From NCBI GenBank assembly GCA_914767715.1, contig OU612070.1, positions 3,365,501 to 3,429,500 on the forward strand: a DNA stretch of 64,000 nt, read 5' to 3'. Positions 22,023 to 34,847 of this stretch are shown here, piece after piece (within the stretch, counting starts at the first letter, position 1; every line of letters starts with the position of its first letter). Made by a program: the position numbers and the translations under genes. Under the pieces are notes generated by a model that did not search any database, was not told the origin of the DNA, and worked only from the letters and a program-made list of their open reading frames with translations. The DNA comes from Membranipora membranacea. Lineage: Eukaryota > Bryozoa > Gymnolaemata > Cheilostomatida > Membraniporidae.

Positions 22023-23619
22023 ACATTATTTATCTTCGGGATACCCGACCTGTGAAGAAGAGGGGCTTGGCGGATGGAGGGGGACTTTGTCCCGCGGTTG
22101 GAAAAACAAATAAGGCAAGTGGCGGAAGTCCGAAATTGGACTTTGGCCACATTCTACCGCTGAAGTTCGCTAACAACATGGAGAAGGAGGCTGTCCGTCA
22201 GATAAACCATCTCATAACTGTGACAAACTTGGCAAACAACAATGCCACCCCCGATATACATAACACGATGTATTATCGTGTTAACCACACCATTATTCTA
22301 AAAGAGCAGCTGTACAGAGATGAGGTACATATGAGTGTGGCAGCTGAGATCTCAGCGAGGAGTTAGATAATGTGGTGGGCGAGAGGGCAGGAACAGCGGA
22401 GAGTAGATGTAGAGAGGGAAATCGAGAGTATGAGGAGGACAACGGAGAAGAAAATAGAAGACTATGCTAGAAAAGAGAGAAGAAAGTGCGAAGATGAGAT
22501 AGAGAAGATGAGGGAGAGAGAAAGATCGAAAGATCGAAATGAGAAGGAGAGGAGCGACAACAGAAGAGAAGAGGAAAGAGTAGATGCTAGAGAGGTAATA
22601 GAGGAGAGGAGGGTAACCGGAAACAGGCCAACAGGCCGCATACAATGGCCCTAGGGCGGAGGTGAACGGCACATCAGACATGGTTTGTCGGATGCCGATT
22701 TGACAGGGCTTGTCACATAGAAAAAGAAAAACTTAAGAAAAAATAAAAAAAGGAAAGGAAAAGAAGTAAAACAAAGGAGTTATCCACACCAGAGAAGACA
22801 GGGAATTTCAACTCGTTAGACTAAAAGAAAATCAAAGAAAAATAATATAAGAAAAGAAGATGAAGATGAAGAAAGAAAAGGAGAAGTGAGTGAGTTATAA
22901 AAGTAGGAAATGGAATAGCTAGAAAGGAACATGTAAAAGGAGCAGGGATTGGAGGAAAGACCGGATATGGAAGGAGAGATGGGAAATTAAGGAGACCGGG
23001 CACTTGATGAATGGGAGTAGTGATTGAAAGACATACGAGAAACTTACAGAATAGGTCTAGAGGTAAATATAAGTATATATAGTTTGTTGACCACTTTACA
23101 GAACTATTTCTGGACCAATGTCATGCCAGCAAGCATTATTATAAATACTAAATTGATTTTTTTCAAGTTTTACCCACTTAATATGCTCCTCATTTTATCT
23201 GCTTCTTTATTAATATATTAAAAAATAGATCATTTCAATACTTATACACATAAACTTTTCTTTACAAAATCAGGTGTTGTTCCTCTTGTCAATATAGTAA
23301 TATTAAAAATTATCAGTCTAACTCATGAAAATGTTCTGTAGATACTTCATGATGTCCTCATTCACTGTATAAAACTCGGATATTGTAGCTCAAACCAATC
23401 AAGACTTATATCGTAAAGGATAGGTACCCCCTGATAAAGATTGTCACACAAAGTTTATCTCTCTGTGTTAAACCTGATGTCATACTCTTACTCTTTATTT
23501 TATCATTCTTTTTTATTATTCCCATAATTTCACTTATCATTCATTGTCACTTCTTTCAAAGGCACACCATGAAAAAAAAACTCCTTAACCTTTGCGCAAT
23601 GAATAAATATATCGTTTAG
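22023..23619. other. Purine-rich stretch with an open frame of unknown status
   Basis: A frame starting upstream runs open to 22366 (containing GGSPKLDFGHILPLKFANNM) and a second open frame follows at 22370-22654, rich in Arg, Glu and Lys (REIESMRRTTEKKIEDYARK). The top strand is strongly purine-biased (GA-rich) to about 23000. It may be part of a coiled-coil protein of an unknown element or low-complexity sequence; I do not recognise a domain. After 23000 it is ordinary AT-rich DNA. Confidence 0.3.
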
Positions 23620-24860
23620 GGCAAACTACCACTACTTTGGTGAGCTGGCCGAAGCACTTCTGAAAAGGCTGATTTCTCTTGCTAGATTGTATAACACGAA
23701 TCGAGTTGAGTCTGTGACACTTATTCCAATATCAGCATTTAGGGAACAGAAAGAGACAGATGTGCCAGAAGTGGACAACCAAGGATATTGCTTTTTGTCG
23801 CTAACCAAAAAGTTCCAGTGAACTTAGATGATTTCCTGGCCGTTGGATCGAACAAGGAGGCATTAGTAAGGTTCCTATACAAACATTGGCCTACAGTGAA
23901 TCTGGAAGTAAACATGACTGTTGTGATTGCTTTTGACAAAGTGTGTGTCCAGATCATGTATATACTCCAAAGACAACCCGACTAAACAACACCAACTTGA
24001 TGACCTGTCATGCGACCATGAAGAGGCTGACACACGGATTTTTCTCCATTCGCAATAGAGACCGTTGGTCCTGCTGTCATGGTCAAATGTCAGAACGAAG
24101 ATGTGTTTGTCATTGCCCTAGCTCTTGTCGCTAATATGCCTAGCCAGGAGCTAATTTTTTTCACTGGCAAAAGGCATATGATGAGGTATATCTACATAGG
24201 TGTTGCTTCTGAGTTATTATCTCCGCACTTTTGCTCTGGTTTGGGTGGGTTGCATGCTATGAGAACCCGTGACAGCGTAAGCTCCTTTCACTAAAAGGGT
24301 AAGCTCACATGGTACAAGCTGTATCAGAAGAATCCTGATTTTGTTGAAACCCTCTCTCTGGTCGGTGTTAGTTTTGATATGGCAAGCGAGCTACCAGCTG
24401 ATCTAGAGAAGGTTGTTTGTAAGCTTTACGGCTCGGAGTTTACATATGTAAATGAAGCTCGCTATGCAGTATTCTGTTCACCATCAAAAGTGAACCAGCA
24501 GAACCTTCCCCCTACGAAAGATGAGCTGAATCTGCACTACCTGCGTGCCAACTACCAGGTAAATATCATAGAGCCCCCCCCCCCCCCCTTATCAGAGAAA
24601 CATGATGGGTCAAAAACAATGCTGGCAGCCTTGATGTAGGGTGGATGACCCAGTAACCAGCCCCTAAAGGCGTCCTCAAGGTGATGTTCTGTTCATGTCA
24701 GACAGGCTGTGGCGGCAGGTGTGGTTGCCTGAAAGCAGGACTGAAGTGCACTGACCTGTGCCAATGCACTAAGAAAGGAAAACCCTGTTCCAAACAGCGG
24801 TCAGACGGTGATGAGGTGGAATTCTCAGATGATTTTCAAGACAGTGAGCATGAAGGTTAG
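23620..24860 (+). pseudogene. Decayed member of a multicopy invertebrate family (acidic nuclease-like motif plus Cys-rich tail)
   Basis: In changing frames the sequence reads YHYFGELAEALLKRLISLAR, then GSNKEALVRFLYKHWPTVNL, LSCDHEEADTRIFLHSQ, KCQNEDVFVIALALVANMP and FFTGKRHMMRYIYIGVASEL. It then gives YGSEFTYVNEARYAVFCS and, from 24660 on, APKGVLKVMFCSCQTGCG with RCGCLKAGLKCTDLCQC. The order and motifs match an unnamed protein family that I recall as repeated many times in cnidarian, mollusc and echinoderm genomes. The HEEADTR and following D-x-F/L blocks resemble the acidic box of XPG/PIN-type nucleases, and the tail resembles CXC cysteine motifs; both comparisons are inference. There are several frameshifts and stops (TGA near 23820, TAG near 24056, TAA near 24650) and a C15 run at 24574. 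The start may be an internal exon (acceptor TTTAG at 23615-23619). Confidence 0.6.
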
Positions 24861-25889
24861 TTACTGTAAACATGACTATAATAATGAGTTTGTTCACACA
24901 TAGCATGCATATTGAAGTGGAACTCGGAAAAGTTGAAAATGAGCTTCATAATCAATCTTACAGTTGTATATCTTAAACCATCTGGATTAACATCTTAAAC
25001 CCTCTTATTCTTAATAATGGTGTGTACTGCATGTTCTCATGGTTTGTTCTCAAGGAAGGAAAGAAAAAGGAAGTTCTGGGCAATATATTATTACCTCTAA
25101 AAGTATCAAGTTCAATGCATGTTTTCTCATGTAATATGGATATTATTGCGGTCTATTTTTGCACAGGTCATAATGTTGGTGTACATGTTTGCTGTATATA
25201 TTTAATTTATACAAGTCTGTGCATTTATTCTTCCTCATTCAGTACATTTTATTACCTAGAATGTAGATAACAATTATACAGGTTTATTTGATATAGAAAT
25301 AATAATTTTCCTCAATTTTTGCTTTCTTAAGATGACATTTGCATATATGTTTTACACTGTAACTTGTATCCATGTTTTTATACAGGTTTGTATATGTATT
25401 CAATTAGTCAATAGAGAGGATGTGTTTGGGCCTCAGAAGTTAATACACACACCCAAGTACTAATCTGAACAAAAAAACGAAATTTTGCGTCTTTCCATCT
25501 TTTTTTTGCCTTTGAAGAAAAAAGGGCAACCTAAGAGCTGTTCTAGGTTCACTTGAACACTTCTTGCCAAGTAGCTTCTGGACTAAAGATGGCGCAAGTG
25601 AACGAAAAAGCTGCTGCTGCTGTTTTCATAATGCTAGTAATGATGTTTACACATAAAGAAATATGGATTGCTTTAATAGGTTTAAAGTAGAATTAGATGC
25701 TCTCAACAGAGCAAAGAGGAAAATAATGAGCCCCAAAGAATGGATGACACTCCAATGTGTAAGTTAGCTTAGTTACTAGTTAGTAGCAAGGAGTAACTCC
25801 TTGTTACTAGTAAAGAAGTAGATCTGTATGTCAGTACTTGTTATTAATGATGGCCACAGCAACAAGAGCTTTTGACCCGTGTCAGATTA
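24861..25889. other. AT-rich spacer, possible start of the Harbinger gene
   Basis: Nothing clear until 25590, where ATGGCGCAAGTGAACG opens a short frame with an alanine run (NEKAAAAVFIMLVMM) that stops after about 33 codons. It may be the old N-terminus of the Harbinger transposase that follows. A small hairpin with AGTTACTAG arms lies near 25771-25812. Confidence 0.3.
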
Positions 25890-26633
25890 TTTTGTTGAGA
25901 TGGTCAAAGACCATACAGTCCTGGACCAATCACCAATGGACCAAGTATAAATATCCCTAAGAGTAGGGCTATTGATGACTCTCACATTGCCATCACACCA
26001 CCAGCTGATGGTTACGTTGACTTCATATATCAAAAACAGTATCATTCTATCCATAGTCCTACAAGCTGGTGTAGATGTCAACCTCAAGTTCAGTGAAACA
26101 TATGCTAACACTTCAGGGTATGCTCACAATTCTGCTGTGTGGAGGCGCTCACCTCTGTTTGAGACTATTAATCACTCTATGCCCGAAAACAATTTATAGA
26201 GTTATAAATGGCCACATTGTACCTCTTCACATTTTGGGAGACCCAGAAAATCCATTATCTCCTGCTATTATTGAAGGGTACGTGGGGCGCGATATCTCAC
26301 CCATTCAGAAGAGCTATAATGTGTATCACAGCGCAGTGCCAGGATGTGTGTTGAGATGGTGTTTGACAAGCTAAAGAGCCGATGGAGGGTCTTAAAAAGC
26401 CGCATGGATTTTGACGATCGTTTTGACCGGTAGATAAAAACTAAGTGCTGTATATTGGACAACATATGTGAAGAACATGGTTAAGAAGTACCACTAGAAA
26501 TGGCTGCTGCTGCTGCTGCAGACGCTGGGCTATACCCTCAGCCTGAACAACCAGCTGACAGATATGTCGACAACGAGGCAAAGGAAATGAGAGTAGCACT
26601 GACCAGGTTCATTGGAGCAAACTACTCACTCAG
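25890..26633 (+). pseudogene. PIF/Harbinger (HARBI1-type) transposase remnant
   Basis: The sequence gives RAIDDSHIAITPPADGYVDF, QAGVDVNLKFSETYANTSGY, HILGDPENPLSPAIIEGYVG, then VEMVFDKLKSRWRVLKSRMD, and CCILDNICEEHG before an alanine-rich C-terminus ending ANYSLR at a GT donor. This is the order of a Harbinger nuclease. The likely catalytic acids (D in AIDDSH, D in ILGDP, E in VEMVF) are all still present. Frameshifts near 26040 and 26340 and stops (TAG at about 26199, TAG near 26432, TAA near 26482) disable it. The exon ends at about 26633. TIRs were not located. Confidence 0.72.
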
Positions 26634-29600
26634 GTGCTCTTTCATTTACATTAAGTCTCATAAAATTTTACATCTCATGTATCAACTTTTTTATGAAACT
26701 ACTCAACACTTACACAATAAAATATCTATTATATATAATATATATATTTATATATTATATTATTTTGTGAAAACTATGTAATAAAGTTGTCTGGTCATAA
26801 GAACTAAACAAGTACTGACCCCTGATGATTCAAGACATAAATTGGCTACACAATAAATCAGAATAGACTGTAAATACTAGATTCAATAACGAAAGTGGAT
26901 TATTGAATATAGACCAAGTTAAGGCTGTTACTGTCAACATGAGCAGATTTCTAGACAAGGGGAGACAACGTGAGAGATAAAATCCTGGGTTGTGTTTGCA
27001 ATGTGCCAACTGCTAGGCTTCAGGCTATTTAAGCACAAAAGCTGCTCCTATCACAGGATTACTGACAAATTATTGCTAGATAGGACCAGATTGAATATAC
27101 AAGAATATCATATGTGATCTAAGAAATGAAAAACTAGGAAAAAAATCAGAGCTTTTTTTATTGTGACAAATATTGCTATTCAAGTTAGCTTTTTCAATTT
27201 ATTTGCACTAAAGCCAAGTCCGTCTTCAATACAATATACAAGTTCCTGATAACACCTAGGTCTACAGGAGGAGCTGAAAGTCCAAACACCAACATGAACC
27301 TTATTTTCCAGGCCAATCAACCCAAACAATGAGTATCAGAGCTGAGGAAACCTCAAGGGACCATCAATCAAGATCATCGGATGAAATCCCTGTTTTCAGT
27401 GAGCAGAACCTGGGTTTCAAGAAAAGAGGAGAGTGAGATAAAACGAGTGGTTAACTGCTAGTAAATCTGATTATTCGATTAGGCTGCCACGACCAGGAAA
27501 AAACCGCCTACGAAGCAAAGAAACAAAACAAAATCAGTAAAACATGAAAAGAAAATTGTTGTGTGACAACACCTGATGATGTGAGGCTAGAGGTACCCCC
27601 TCAGTGATGATGAACTCACAAGCCTCATTCATTCAATGGGGAAAGTCGACTTTGATGTCTTCCCCACAAGGCAAACATCCAAAACTTTGATAAAAAAAAA
27701 ATTATTTGGGTGCAAGAAATAATGGCATGTTTATCTTTTAGAAAACAAACACACAAGTGAGTATACTAAGTCTTGCACATTTGGCGCATTTAGCATGAAT
27801 CATGTGTATGTTCTTTATTTAAACCCATGTGATAGGGGGGGAGTTCCCACAAGTAGAAGAGGATCTCATCAACAATATGCGTGAAGATCAGACAATTTAT
27901 GATTCAGACTCTTCCGCCTGCAGAGCTTGATGCGGAGAAGAACTGGGCAGTTGCAGGAAAACTGACTGTTATGGCCTTTCTGCACAGGTGGACTCTTCTA
28001 CACCTGTTGGATCTTCCACACCTGGTCTACATCTCAATCACAAGGAGATAAGCCACTTCCCAAAGCATTAAGGAGTTACAGTCTAACCGAGCACCAGTTG
28101 TGTCAAGCATCCTAACTGACACCCCAGAGAAAGAGCGGATAAGGCAAGCACAAACTAAGACATCGCAGCTAGCCAGTACTTTGTTGGTTTAGTAGAAGAA
28201 AAACACTCGGAGGATGACAATATAAGTGCCTTAACTGTGAACCTTAAGAAACGAACTTCAGGAGAGACATATCATTTTACGTTTCTTGATCATGAAGATC
28301 GTGACATAGAGGTGAAACCATCGAATGTTGTTTAGCTGATGTATTGGGACCGCCTGTGAAAGTAGAAGGAACTGTGCGTACTGTCAAATCTGTGAGATTT
28401 GAAATTGACTTGAATGGCTACAATGTCAATTAAACCTAAGATGATATACTAGCAGAAGACCAAAACTTTCGGATTTCAGATTGCGTTATTAGCTATTAGC
28501 AGATTTCCTGTTCAGCAATATCATTATGTAGAAGAGGGGATAATAAATTTCATCAATAAAAATACCCTGATAACTTGTTCTATTTTGGTGTAAGATATGA
28601 TAATATTATAATACTGAAAGCAGATGATGGGGCAGGTTGCCTTTTTTATGAGAACCTGCCCCATGGGTGGGGCAGGTTGCCACATTCACTTCATGTTGCA
28701 AACTATTCATTTATGATAATTTCCTTGTGTCTGTTAACAAATTAAGCCTGGCTTATGGTTGGTACCAAATACAGATCTGGCCATGCAACGGAACCAATCC
28801 TTCAATTGACTCGCCTCAAAAAATGTAAAAATGTATGCCAACCTACCCCGCCCTTACCATCCTCGTTGGCCTGGTAATCTTTGGTCAGCTGCTATTGTCA
28901 TTATTTGCCACATCCACTGACCGACATGCTGTAATAAGGCCTGACCAAATCCTCCCAGCCCTTCTGTCTTGATCCTTCCCATGCTCACAAAGCCTGGACA
29001 GAGCACAAGTAATTGAAATATGGGAAATGGCACACAAAATAACAGCTTCTTCAAACTCCATGTTTGTATTTCTGGTTACTCTGACCTTTTTCCATGGTTT
29101 TCCAGGAATGGACATCATTTTATGAGTTTATAAATTCCTAGTAACACAGTTTCAAACATGCCCTTTCCATTTTTCTCAATGAGTAAACAACACATAAATT
29201 TTCTCATATGTGACATGACTCACCATCAAGTTGAGTCTTCAGCAATCTCAGTCAGTATGACACAGGTACAACTCCAACTGCTCCCAAATTGAGCTTTAAA
29301 TGTGGAAAGCTTCAAAAATTGCGTTCAGCATATAAAAACTTTTAACCAAGCGTAAAAGGAAAGTTTATACAATGCACAAATGAACAGTAAACTACTTGCT
29401 GATAAACACTTTGGAGCTCAAAAATGCAGCACGTCGGTTCTACAGGATCTTACAAATTAAAAAGTATCAGAAAGGATGAGATCATCTTCATTTTATCTCA
29501 AAAGTCTGGGGCAAAGCTAGTAAAAATTGGCAGGGTGTGCTATAGCTGATGCTGTACTTTTAAGTCTCAGCCGTAATGAATAAATAAGAGTGGTCCTCCC

Positions 29601-30039
29601 GAAGAAAGCACAATAATGTAGAGAACTGACTTACTCAAGTGGAGGGTAAGACCCACCATTCCTCGGTTATCTACAGGTTCCATATTGCTGACACTGTTAT
29701 CATCCACAGTTTGATCGTCCTTATCACTGTTTATTGCATCATCAGTTTGCACAAACCTACCATTATGAAGTAAAGTGCATGTCAATATCATTATCTTTGC
29801 AGTGGTCAACCCTGAGTCAGAAGAAGTGGAGGAGACGCAATCCATTAACTGCAATGGGTAATATGTAAATTCATGCAGTATACTATTTCAAATTTTTTGT
29901 TAAAAACAGCATGAGGCATAAAACAACAGTTACAGAATCTTAAATGCAGTGGTGATGTACGCAAGCAATCCGATTTGCATCGGTTTTAAATGCACCAATT
30001 GAGCACGTCCTGTCAACTGATGATACATTAACTGACGAA
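26634..30039. other. Long AT-rich region with only broken coding traces
   Basis: No intact gene. At 28085-28330 the phrases APVVSSILTDTPEKERIRQA and YFVGLVEEKHSEDDNISALT, then SGETYHFTFLDHEDRDIEVK, appear in different frames, like the C-terminal tail of an invertebrate transposon protein; the family is uncertain. A GGGGCAGGTT hairpin lies at about 28628-28660 with an extra direct copy at 28668. The minus-strand open stretch at 29567-29854 has no motif I know and is probably chance. Confidence 0.3.
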
Positions 30040-30724
30040 ATGCCAACCATCAGAGCAGGGAGTATAAACAGAGCTCCCGAGACCTTATACTAACAAAGTC
30101 ATGGGCTCCAAGATCACTGGACACATTCACAGTCCCATCAGATTGGAGGAGAGCTTGTGTCTGCCTTGTGTATATCAAGCGAGTAATAATCGCCCAATCA
30201 GCTTGACATGATGTATGCAGTAAAATTCTGAACCACATTGTCATTAGCCAGCTTAATCTACCAAGAGTCTATGGAGAAGCTGCTCTAAACAGCAAGACTT
30301 TGGTACTAAGCGATGCTGAAAGTCGCAAAATATCTAGGTTGATGGACCAAGGTAAAGAGGTATATGCCTTCATTCTATATTTTAACATGGACTTTGATAA
30401 TATTGATCAATCCAAACTTATATTGAAGCTTCAGAAGACTGGTGCCAACCCTCAGATGGTGAAATGGGTGAGAAGCTTCCTCACCGCTCCATCGCAAGTG
30501 GTTGTAGTTTAAGGGGTTCATGGGGTTTTCTCTCAACACCTTATGATGTTTATGATACATCTGAAGTGCCACAAGGCTCGGTGATAGGACCAATTCTCTT
30601 CACAGTCTTCATTAATGACCTGCCCTATAAAGATTCAGTTCACCTCCGAACACTGGGTCTAAATATCAGGTACGCAATGGGGCACTCTACACCTACGATA
30701 AAACAGCCAAACTATGGACAGTAG
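30040..30724 (+). pseudogene. Non-LTR reverse-transcriptase fragment
   Basis: Traces of DWRRACV, SKILNHIVISQLNL, then MDQGKEVYAFILYFNMDFDN (reading for the usual DFSKAFD block), MVKWVRSFLTAPSQVVVV and VPQGSVIGPILFTVFINDLP. These are RT motifs of a Jockey/CR1-type element in order. The catalytic aspartate box after it is missing and many stops occur, so it is an old remnant, cut before the next element at about 30790. Confidence 0.7.
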
Positions 30725-30796
30725 TCGAAGTCGACCTAGAACAGATATCGGTTACTCAAACTGGATCATTAAATACTGACCAATCACTGCCTAACA

Positions 30797-31495
30797 GTGA
30801 ATAAATCAACAGCTAACGAAAACCAACCTAATACCATTATAAACAATAAACACAATCTAAAAATTATGTATTGGAACTGCAACGGCATCAGTGGTAAGAG
30901 ACACCACCTCGAAACTATGCTAGACCATCATACACCTGACATCTTCGCTCTATCCGAGACCAAACTTCTCACCTCCATCACCGATCGTCAAGTATGCGAT
31001 AAATACACACTCCATCGATACCAGCGCACTCACGATGTGGGTCGTGGTGGTGGAGTACTTGTAGGTATATCCGACAGTAGTAACATCCATATATTGAAAT
31101 GTAACAAATATGATGGTGGTGGAATCCTTGCGCTTGATGTAAATGTTAGTGGTTTTTTTTTTGTGTTTGTAGTTCATTATCACCGGTTGTGCGTGAAAAA
31201 CATAGATGATTTTCTAGCTTGGCATAAAACTCTCCTATCTGCAAAGACAGTTATTGTCGGTGACTTAAACCTGCCCGACATTGACTGGCGAACATCTTCA
31301 CTGAGAAATAGGAGCGATCTGTATATGCATACTTCGTTTGTAGATTTTCTAGATTCAAGTGACTTAACGCAACATGTGAAGTCACCCACTCATATTCTCG
31401 GAAACACGTTGGATCTCATTCTCACAAATCTGGAGATATCTGAAACTGACATTGAACCCAGTGTCATGGCGACCAGTCAAGAAAATTTTACATAA
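30797..31495 (+). pseudogene. Endonuclease domain of a non-LTR retrotransposon, cut short
   Basis: An open frame of 232 codons encodes an AP-type endonuclease: IMYWNCNGISGKRHH, then DIFALSETKLLTSI, GRGGGVLVGISDSS, VIVGDLNLPDIDW and NTLDLILTNLEISET. The C-terminal SDH catalytic motif is missing because the frame breaks off near 31470 just before the next element begins. The continuation is probably found at about 34983, where a matching downstream part of a similar element resumes. If so, this is the 5' half of a single retroelement that was split by an insertion. Confidence 0.8.
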
Positions 31496-31661
31496 ATTTT
31501 ACTCAAGTATATTTATCATCTTAGCAGTGCAAGCCAAGTCATATTCCAGATCTTATCCCCCATTATTAGTCAACACTGTAACCATTTTAGATTATCAACA
31601 GGTTCAACAGAGCAACACTGCAGCACAACCATAGCCATACAACAACACTCAGAACACCTCC

Positions 31662-33236
31662 ATGATGACATCAGCAGATATGAATTCACACACACAAAAC
31701 TCAAGCTCTGACTCTACTCCAACTGACACCAGTACACTCTACCTATGTGGTACATGTAGGAATGCTGTCACATGGGAACACAAAGGCGTCCTATGTGAGG
31801 AATGCTCAACTTGGTTCCACATATGCTGTCAGAATATTCACTCAACACAGTACTCCAAGCTCGACCACAGCAGCGTCGCCTGGGCTTGTACAAATTGTGA
31901 CACCCAGAATTACAGTCACATAGTATACAACTGCACTGGCTACACGAACAACAGAAGTCAAGACAAATCATCAAACCTCTCAAGCCTAGATCTGAGAATC
32001 GAGTCGCTTGATGAAAGCTCAAAACCAAGACACGAATCCTCACCAATAAAAAAGAAACCAAACCGACAACACGGAAAACCAATCAAAATCATCAACGTCA
32101 ACACCCAATCCATCTGTTCTAAGCTCGGAGCCTGGCGTAACTTGATTCAGAGCACAGAACCTGATGTGATCATCGCCACTGAAACATGGCTTAGTGCTGA
32201 CATAAATGACGCTGAACTTGAGCTTGAGAACTACACTATCTACAGGCATGACAGAACTGCTGGAATCCACGGTGGTGTCCCCATTGCTGTAAGTAAGGCG
32301 ATCAACTCAACCAAACTACCATACACAACCACTGACGCCGAGATAGTATGGGTGAAGATAATACTCACCGGGCAACAGGACCTGCTTTTAGGGGCCTGTT
32401 ATCGCCATGATGTGAGTGACACCACAACTATACCGGTGCTTGAGAAGACAGTTGAGGAAGTATTGAAGAAACGCCACAGGAATGTCATCATTGGTGGCGA
32501 CTTCAATTTTCCCCGCTGGGACTGGGCATCCAATTAACTCAAACCGCAAACCAGATATGTCGGCCTGAATGAAGAATTTATGTCCTCCCTGAACACCTAT
32601 GGGCTTACTCAACATGTGAAAGAGCCGACCAGAGAGAGAAATACTCTGGATCTCATAGCATCAAACATACCAGACAGAATAAATAGGACAAAGGTGATAC
32701 CCGGTATCAGCGACCACCACGTTGTATACACAGAGGTGTCACTGAAAGTAAACCGCAGACGGACAGCCCCTAGGACAGCCTGGGTCTACAAGAGAGCCGA
32801 CTGGCTAGGCCTCAACAAGTACATCGATCCACTCTTAAAACCCCTTGCTACAAGCTCAGACAGTGTAGAAAACCTATGGACTGCTTTTAAGAATGTTATG
32901 ACCAGTGCAGCCAACAAGTTTATTCCATCCAGAAAAGTGAAAGCCAGAGAGTCTCGACCCTGGATAAGCAGCAGGCTGCGTGAGAAGATGACGTTACGGT
33001 ACCGTCTACACCAAAAGAGCAAGCACCAAGGCAAAGCAAAAATTGAACTGCGATTCAAGAAAATGAAGAACGAAGTCCAGGCCGACCTGAGAAGAGAACA
33101 GAGAGAATATGTTACAAATATACTCAGCGAAGAAGATACCAACACTGCCAATAAAAGTAAAAGTTCTGGACTTACGTCAAACACAAACGATCTGACAATG
33201 CCGGCATTGGAACCCTCCGATCCAATGGTAAATTGA
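31662..33236 (+). pseudogene. PHD finger plus AP endonuclease of the retrotransposon
   Basis: Residues 27-80 form a C4HC3 PHD finger (LCGTCRNAVTWEHKGVLCEE, WFHICCQ, WACTNC). The endonuclease follows: KIINVNTQSICSKL, VIIATETWLS, IIGGDFNFPRWDW and, after a TAA at 32535-32537, NTLDLIASNIPD and GISDHHVVYTEV. The N, E, D/N and SDH catalytic positions are all present. Breaks: the TAA stop and a frameshift at about 33150 (the neighbouring frame continues FWTYVKHKRSDNAGIGTLRS and then ITNPTDKAEALNAQFQSVFS). The role is target nicking during retrotransposition; the PHD finger presumably binds histone tails or protein partners. It is a decayed copy. Confidence 0.85.
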
Positions 33237-33342
33237 TCACTAACCCAACAGACAAAGCTGAGGCTCTGAATGCACAATTCCAATCGGTGTTTAGCACGCA
33301 GTCACCGAACCAATCAAGCAACCCACGGAAGACAATCTTTCG

Positions 33343-34847
33343 ATGCCAAACATCAAAGTTGTAGAAAGCAGTGTACTTGCCCAGCTTCAGAGACTAAACC
33401 AGCACAAGGCGACTGGCCCAGACGGCTTAAGTGCTCGGCTTCTCAAGGAGACTGCCGTCAGCATAACACCCACGCTGACTAATATATTCCAACTATCCCT
33501 TGACCGGGCAGAAGTTCCAATGGACTGGAAACACGCCAGAGTGACTCCTATCTTTAAAAAAGGTGACAAGTATGAGACCTCAAACTACCGACCTATAAGC
33601 CTGACCTGCATAGTCAGCAAAATACTAGAACATATCATCACTAGTAATATGATGTCGTACCTAGAGACAAACCATAAGCTCAGACATATGCAACATGGCT
33701 TTCGCAGAAATCGTAGCTGTGAGACCCAGCTAATAGAGCTTACATCAGACATATCATCACTAATGGACGAAGACAAAGAGATCGACGCTATAGTGCTCGA
33801 CTTCAGCAAGGCGTTCGATAAAGTCTGCCATACCAAGCTGGTCAACAAAGTCAACTCCAAGGGCATCAGCTGCCAGGTCACCAACTGGATCTCCAGCTTC
33901 CTAACCTCTCGATCGCAAGAGGTTGTGGTAGATGGATACCCATCCAAACCATGCCCTGTCACATCCGGTGTCCCTCAGGGCTCTGTTACCAGCCCCGCCC
34001 TATTCCTCACGTACATAGGCGATCTTCCCTCATATGTCAAGTCAGTTTCTAGGCTCTTTGCTGACGACGCCATATTATACTGCTCTACTGACAACAACCA
34101 GCAGCTGCAAAGAGATCTGCATGCCTTAGAAGAACGGGAAAAGACATGGAATATGGAGTTTAACCCGAGGAAATGTGAACACATCAAAAGCAGACACAAG
34201 AGAACCAAACTCGACAACAACCATAACACTCTTCATGACATAGAGATACCGAAAGCCAACAACATAAAGTATATTGGTGTAAAGCTTGACTCCACGTTAA
34301 AGTGGGGCACAAATACTGACTACATCGCCAACAGAGCTTCAAACAAGATCGGATTCATAAGAAGAACGATTCCATACACCTTACCACACCTCAGAGACAA
34401 AGCGTACAAGACTCTGGCAAGACCTGTCCTAGAATACGCAAGTACTGTCTGGGACGCAGGACTAACACAACACAGTCTACAAAGCTAAAATCTATGCAAC
34501 GGAGAGCCGCCAGAACGGTACATAACATACCGCGTACTGACCACATTACCAGTACTACTGCTTTAACCGCATATCTAAAATCGGAGCCGCTGCCTGAGAG
34601 AAGAGAGAATCGTCGAGTCGCATTATTCAGAGCCATGCACTTTGACGAGATAGCAACTAACACCTACGACTATCTGACTCCCTTCACCCCAACTATCGGG
34701 TACTCAAGAAAGCACAACCAACAGTATACCATCCCGCACTGCAACAGTAAGCACCATCAAAACAGCTTCTTCATCAGCACTGGCAAGCTATGGAACAACC
34801 TTCCTCCTGATTGTTCCCTATTAGTAGGCCCCCCTGTGGCAGGTTAA
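33343..34847 (+). pseudogene. Reverse transcriptase and C-terminus of the retrotransposon
   Basis: The RT motifs are complete: KATGPDGLSARLLKE, NYRPISLTCIVSKILEHII, QHGFRRNRSCETQLIELT, AIVLDFSKAFDKV, SGVPQGSVTSPALFLTYIGD and SRLFADDAILYCS (the FADD active site), then FNPRKCEHI and KYIGVKLDSTLKW. After LTQHSLQ the frame stops at 34488; one base of slip continues LKSMQRRAARTVHNIPRTDH and a C-terminus ending in GKLWNNLPPDCS at 34847. The RT catalytic aspartates are intact. It lies downstream of the endonuclease ORF and belonged to the same polyprotein. Confidence 0.88.

Noticed and set aside
21887-22366. Intact gene of about 159 codons
   Set aside because: The first third is the GC-rich end of the hAT element; no domain is recognised and no splice sites support it.
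29567-29854. Minus-strand gene of 95 codons
   Set aside because: No motif, ordinary AT-rich composition and no splice signals; open by chance.
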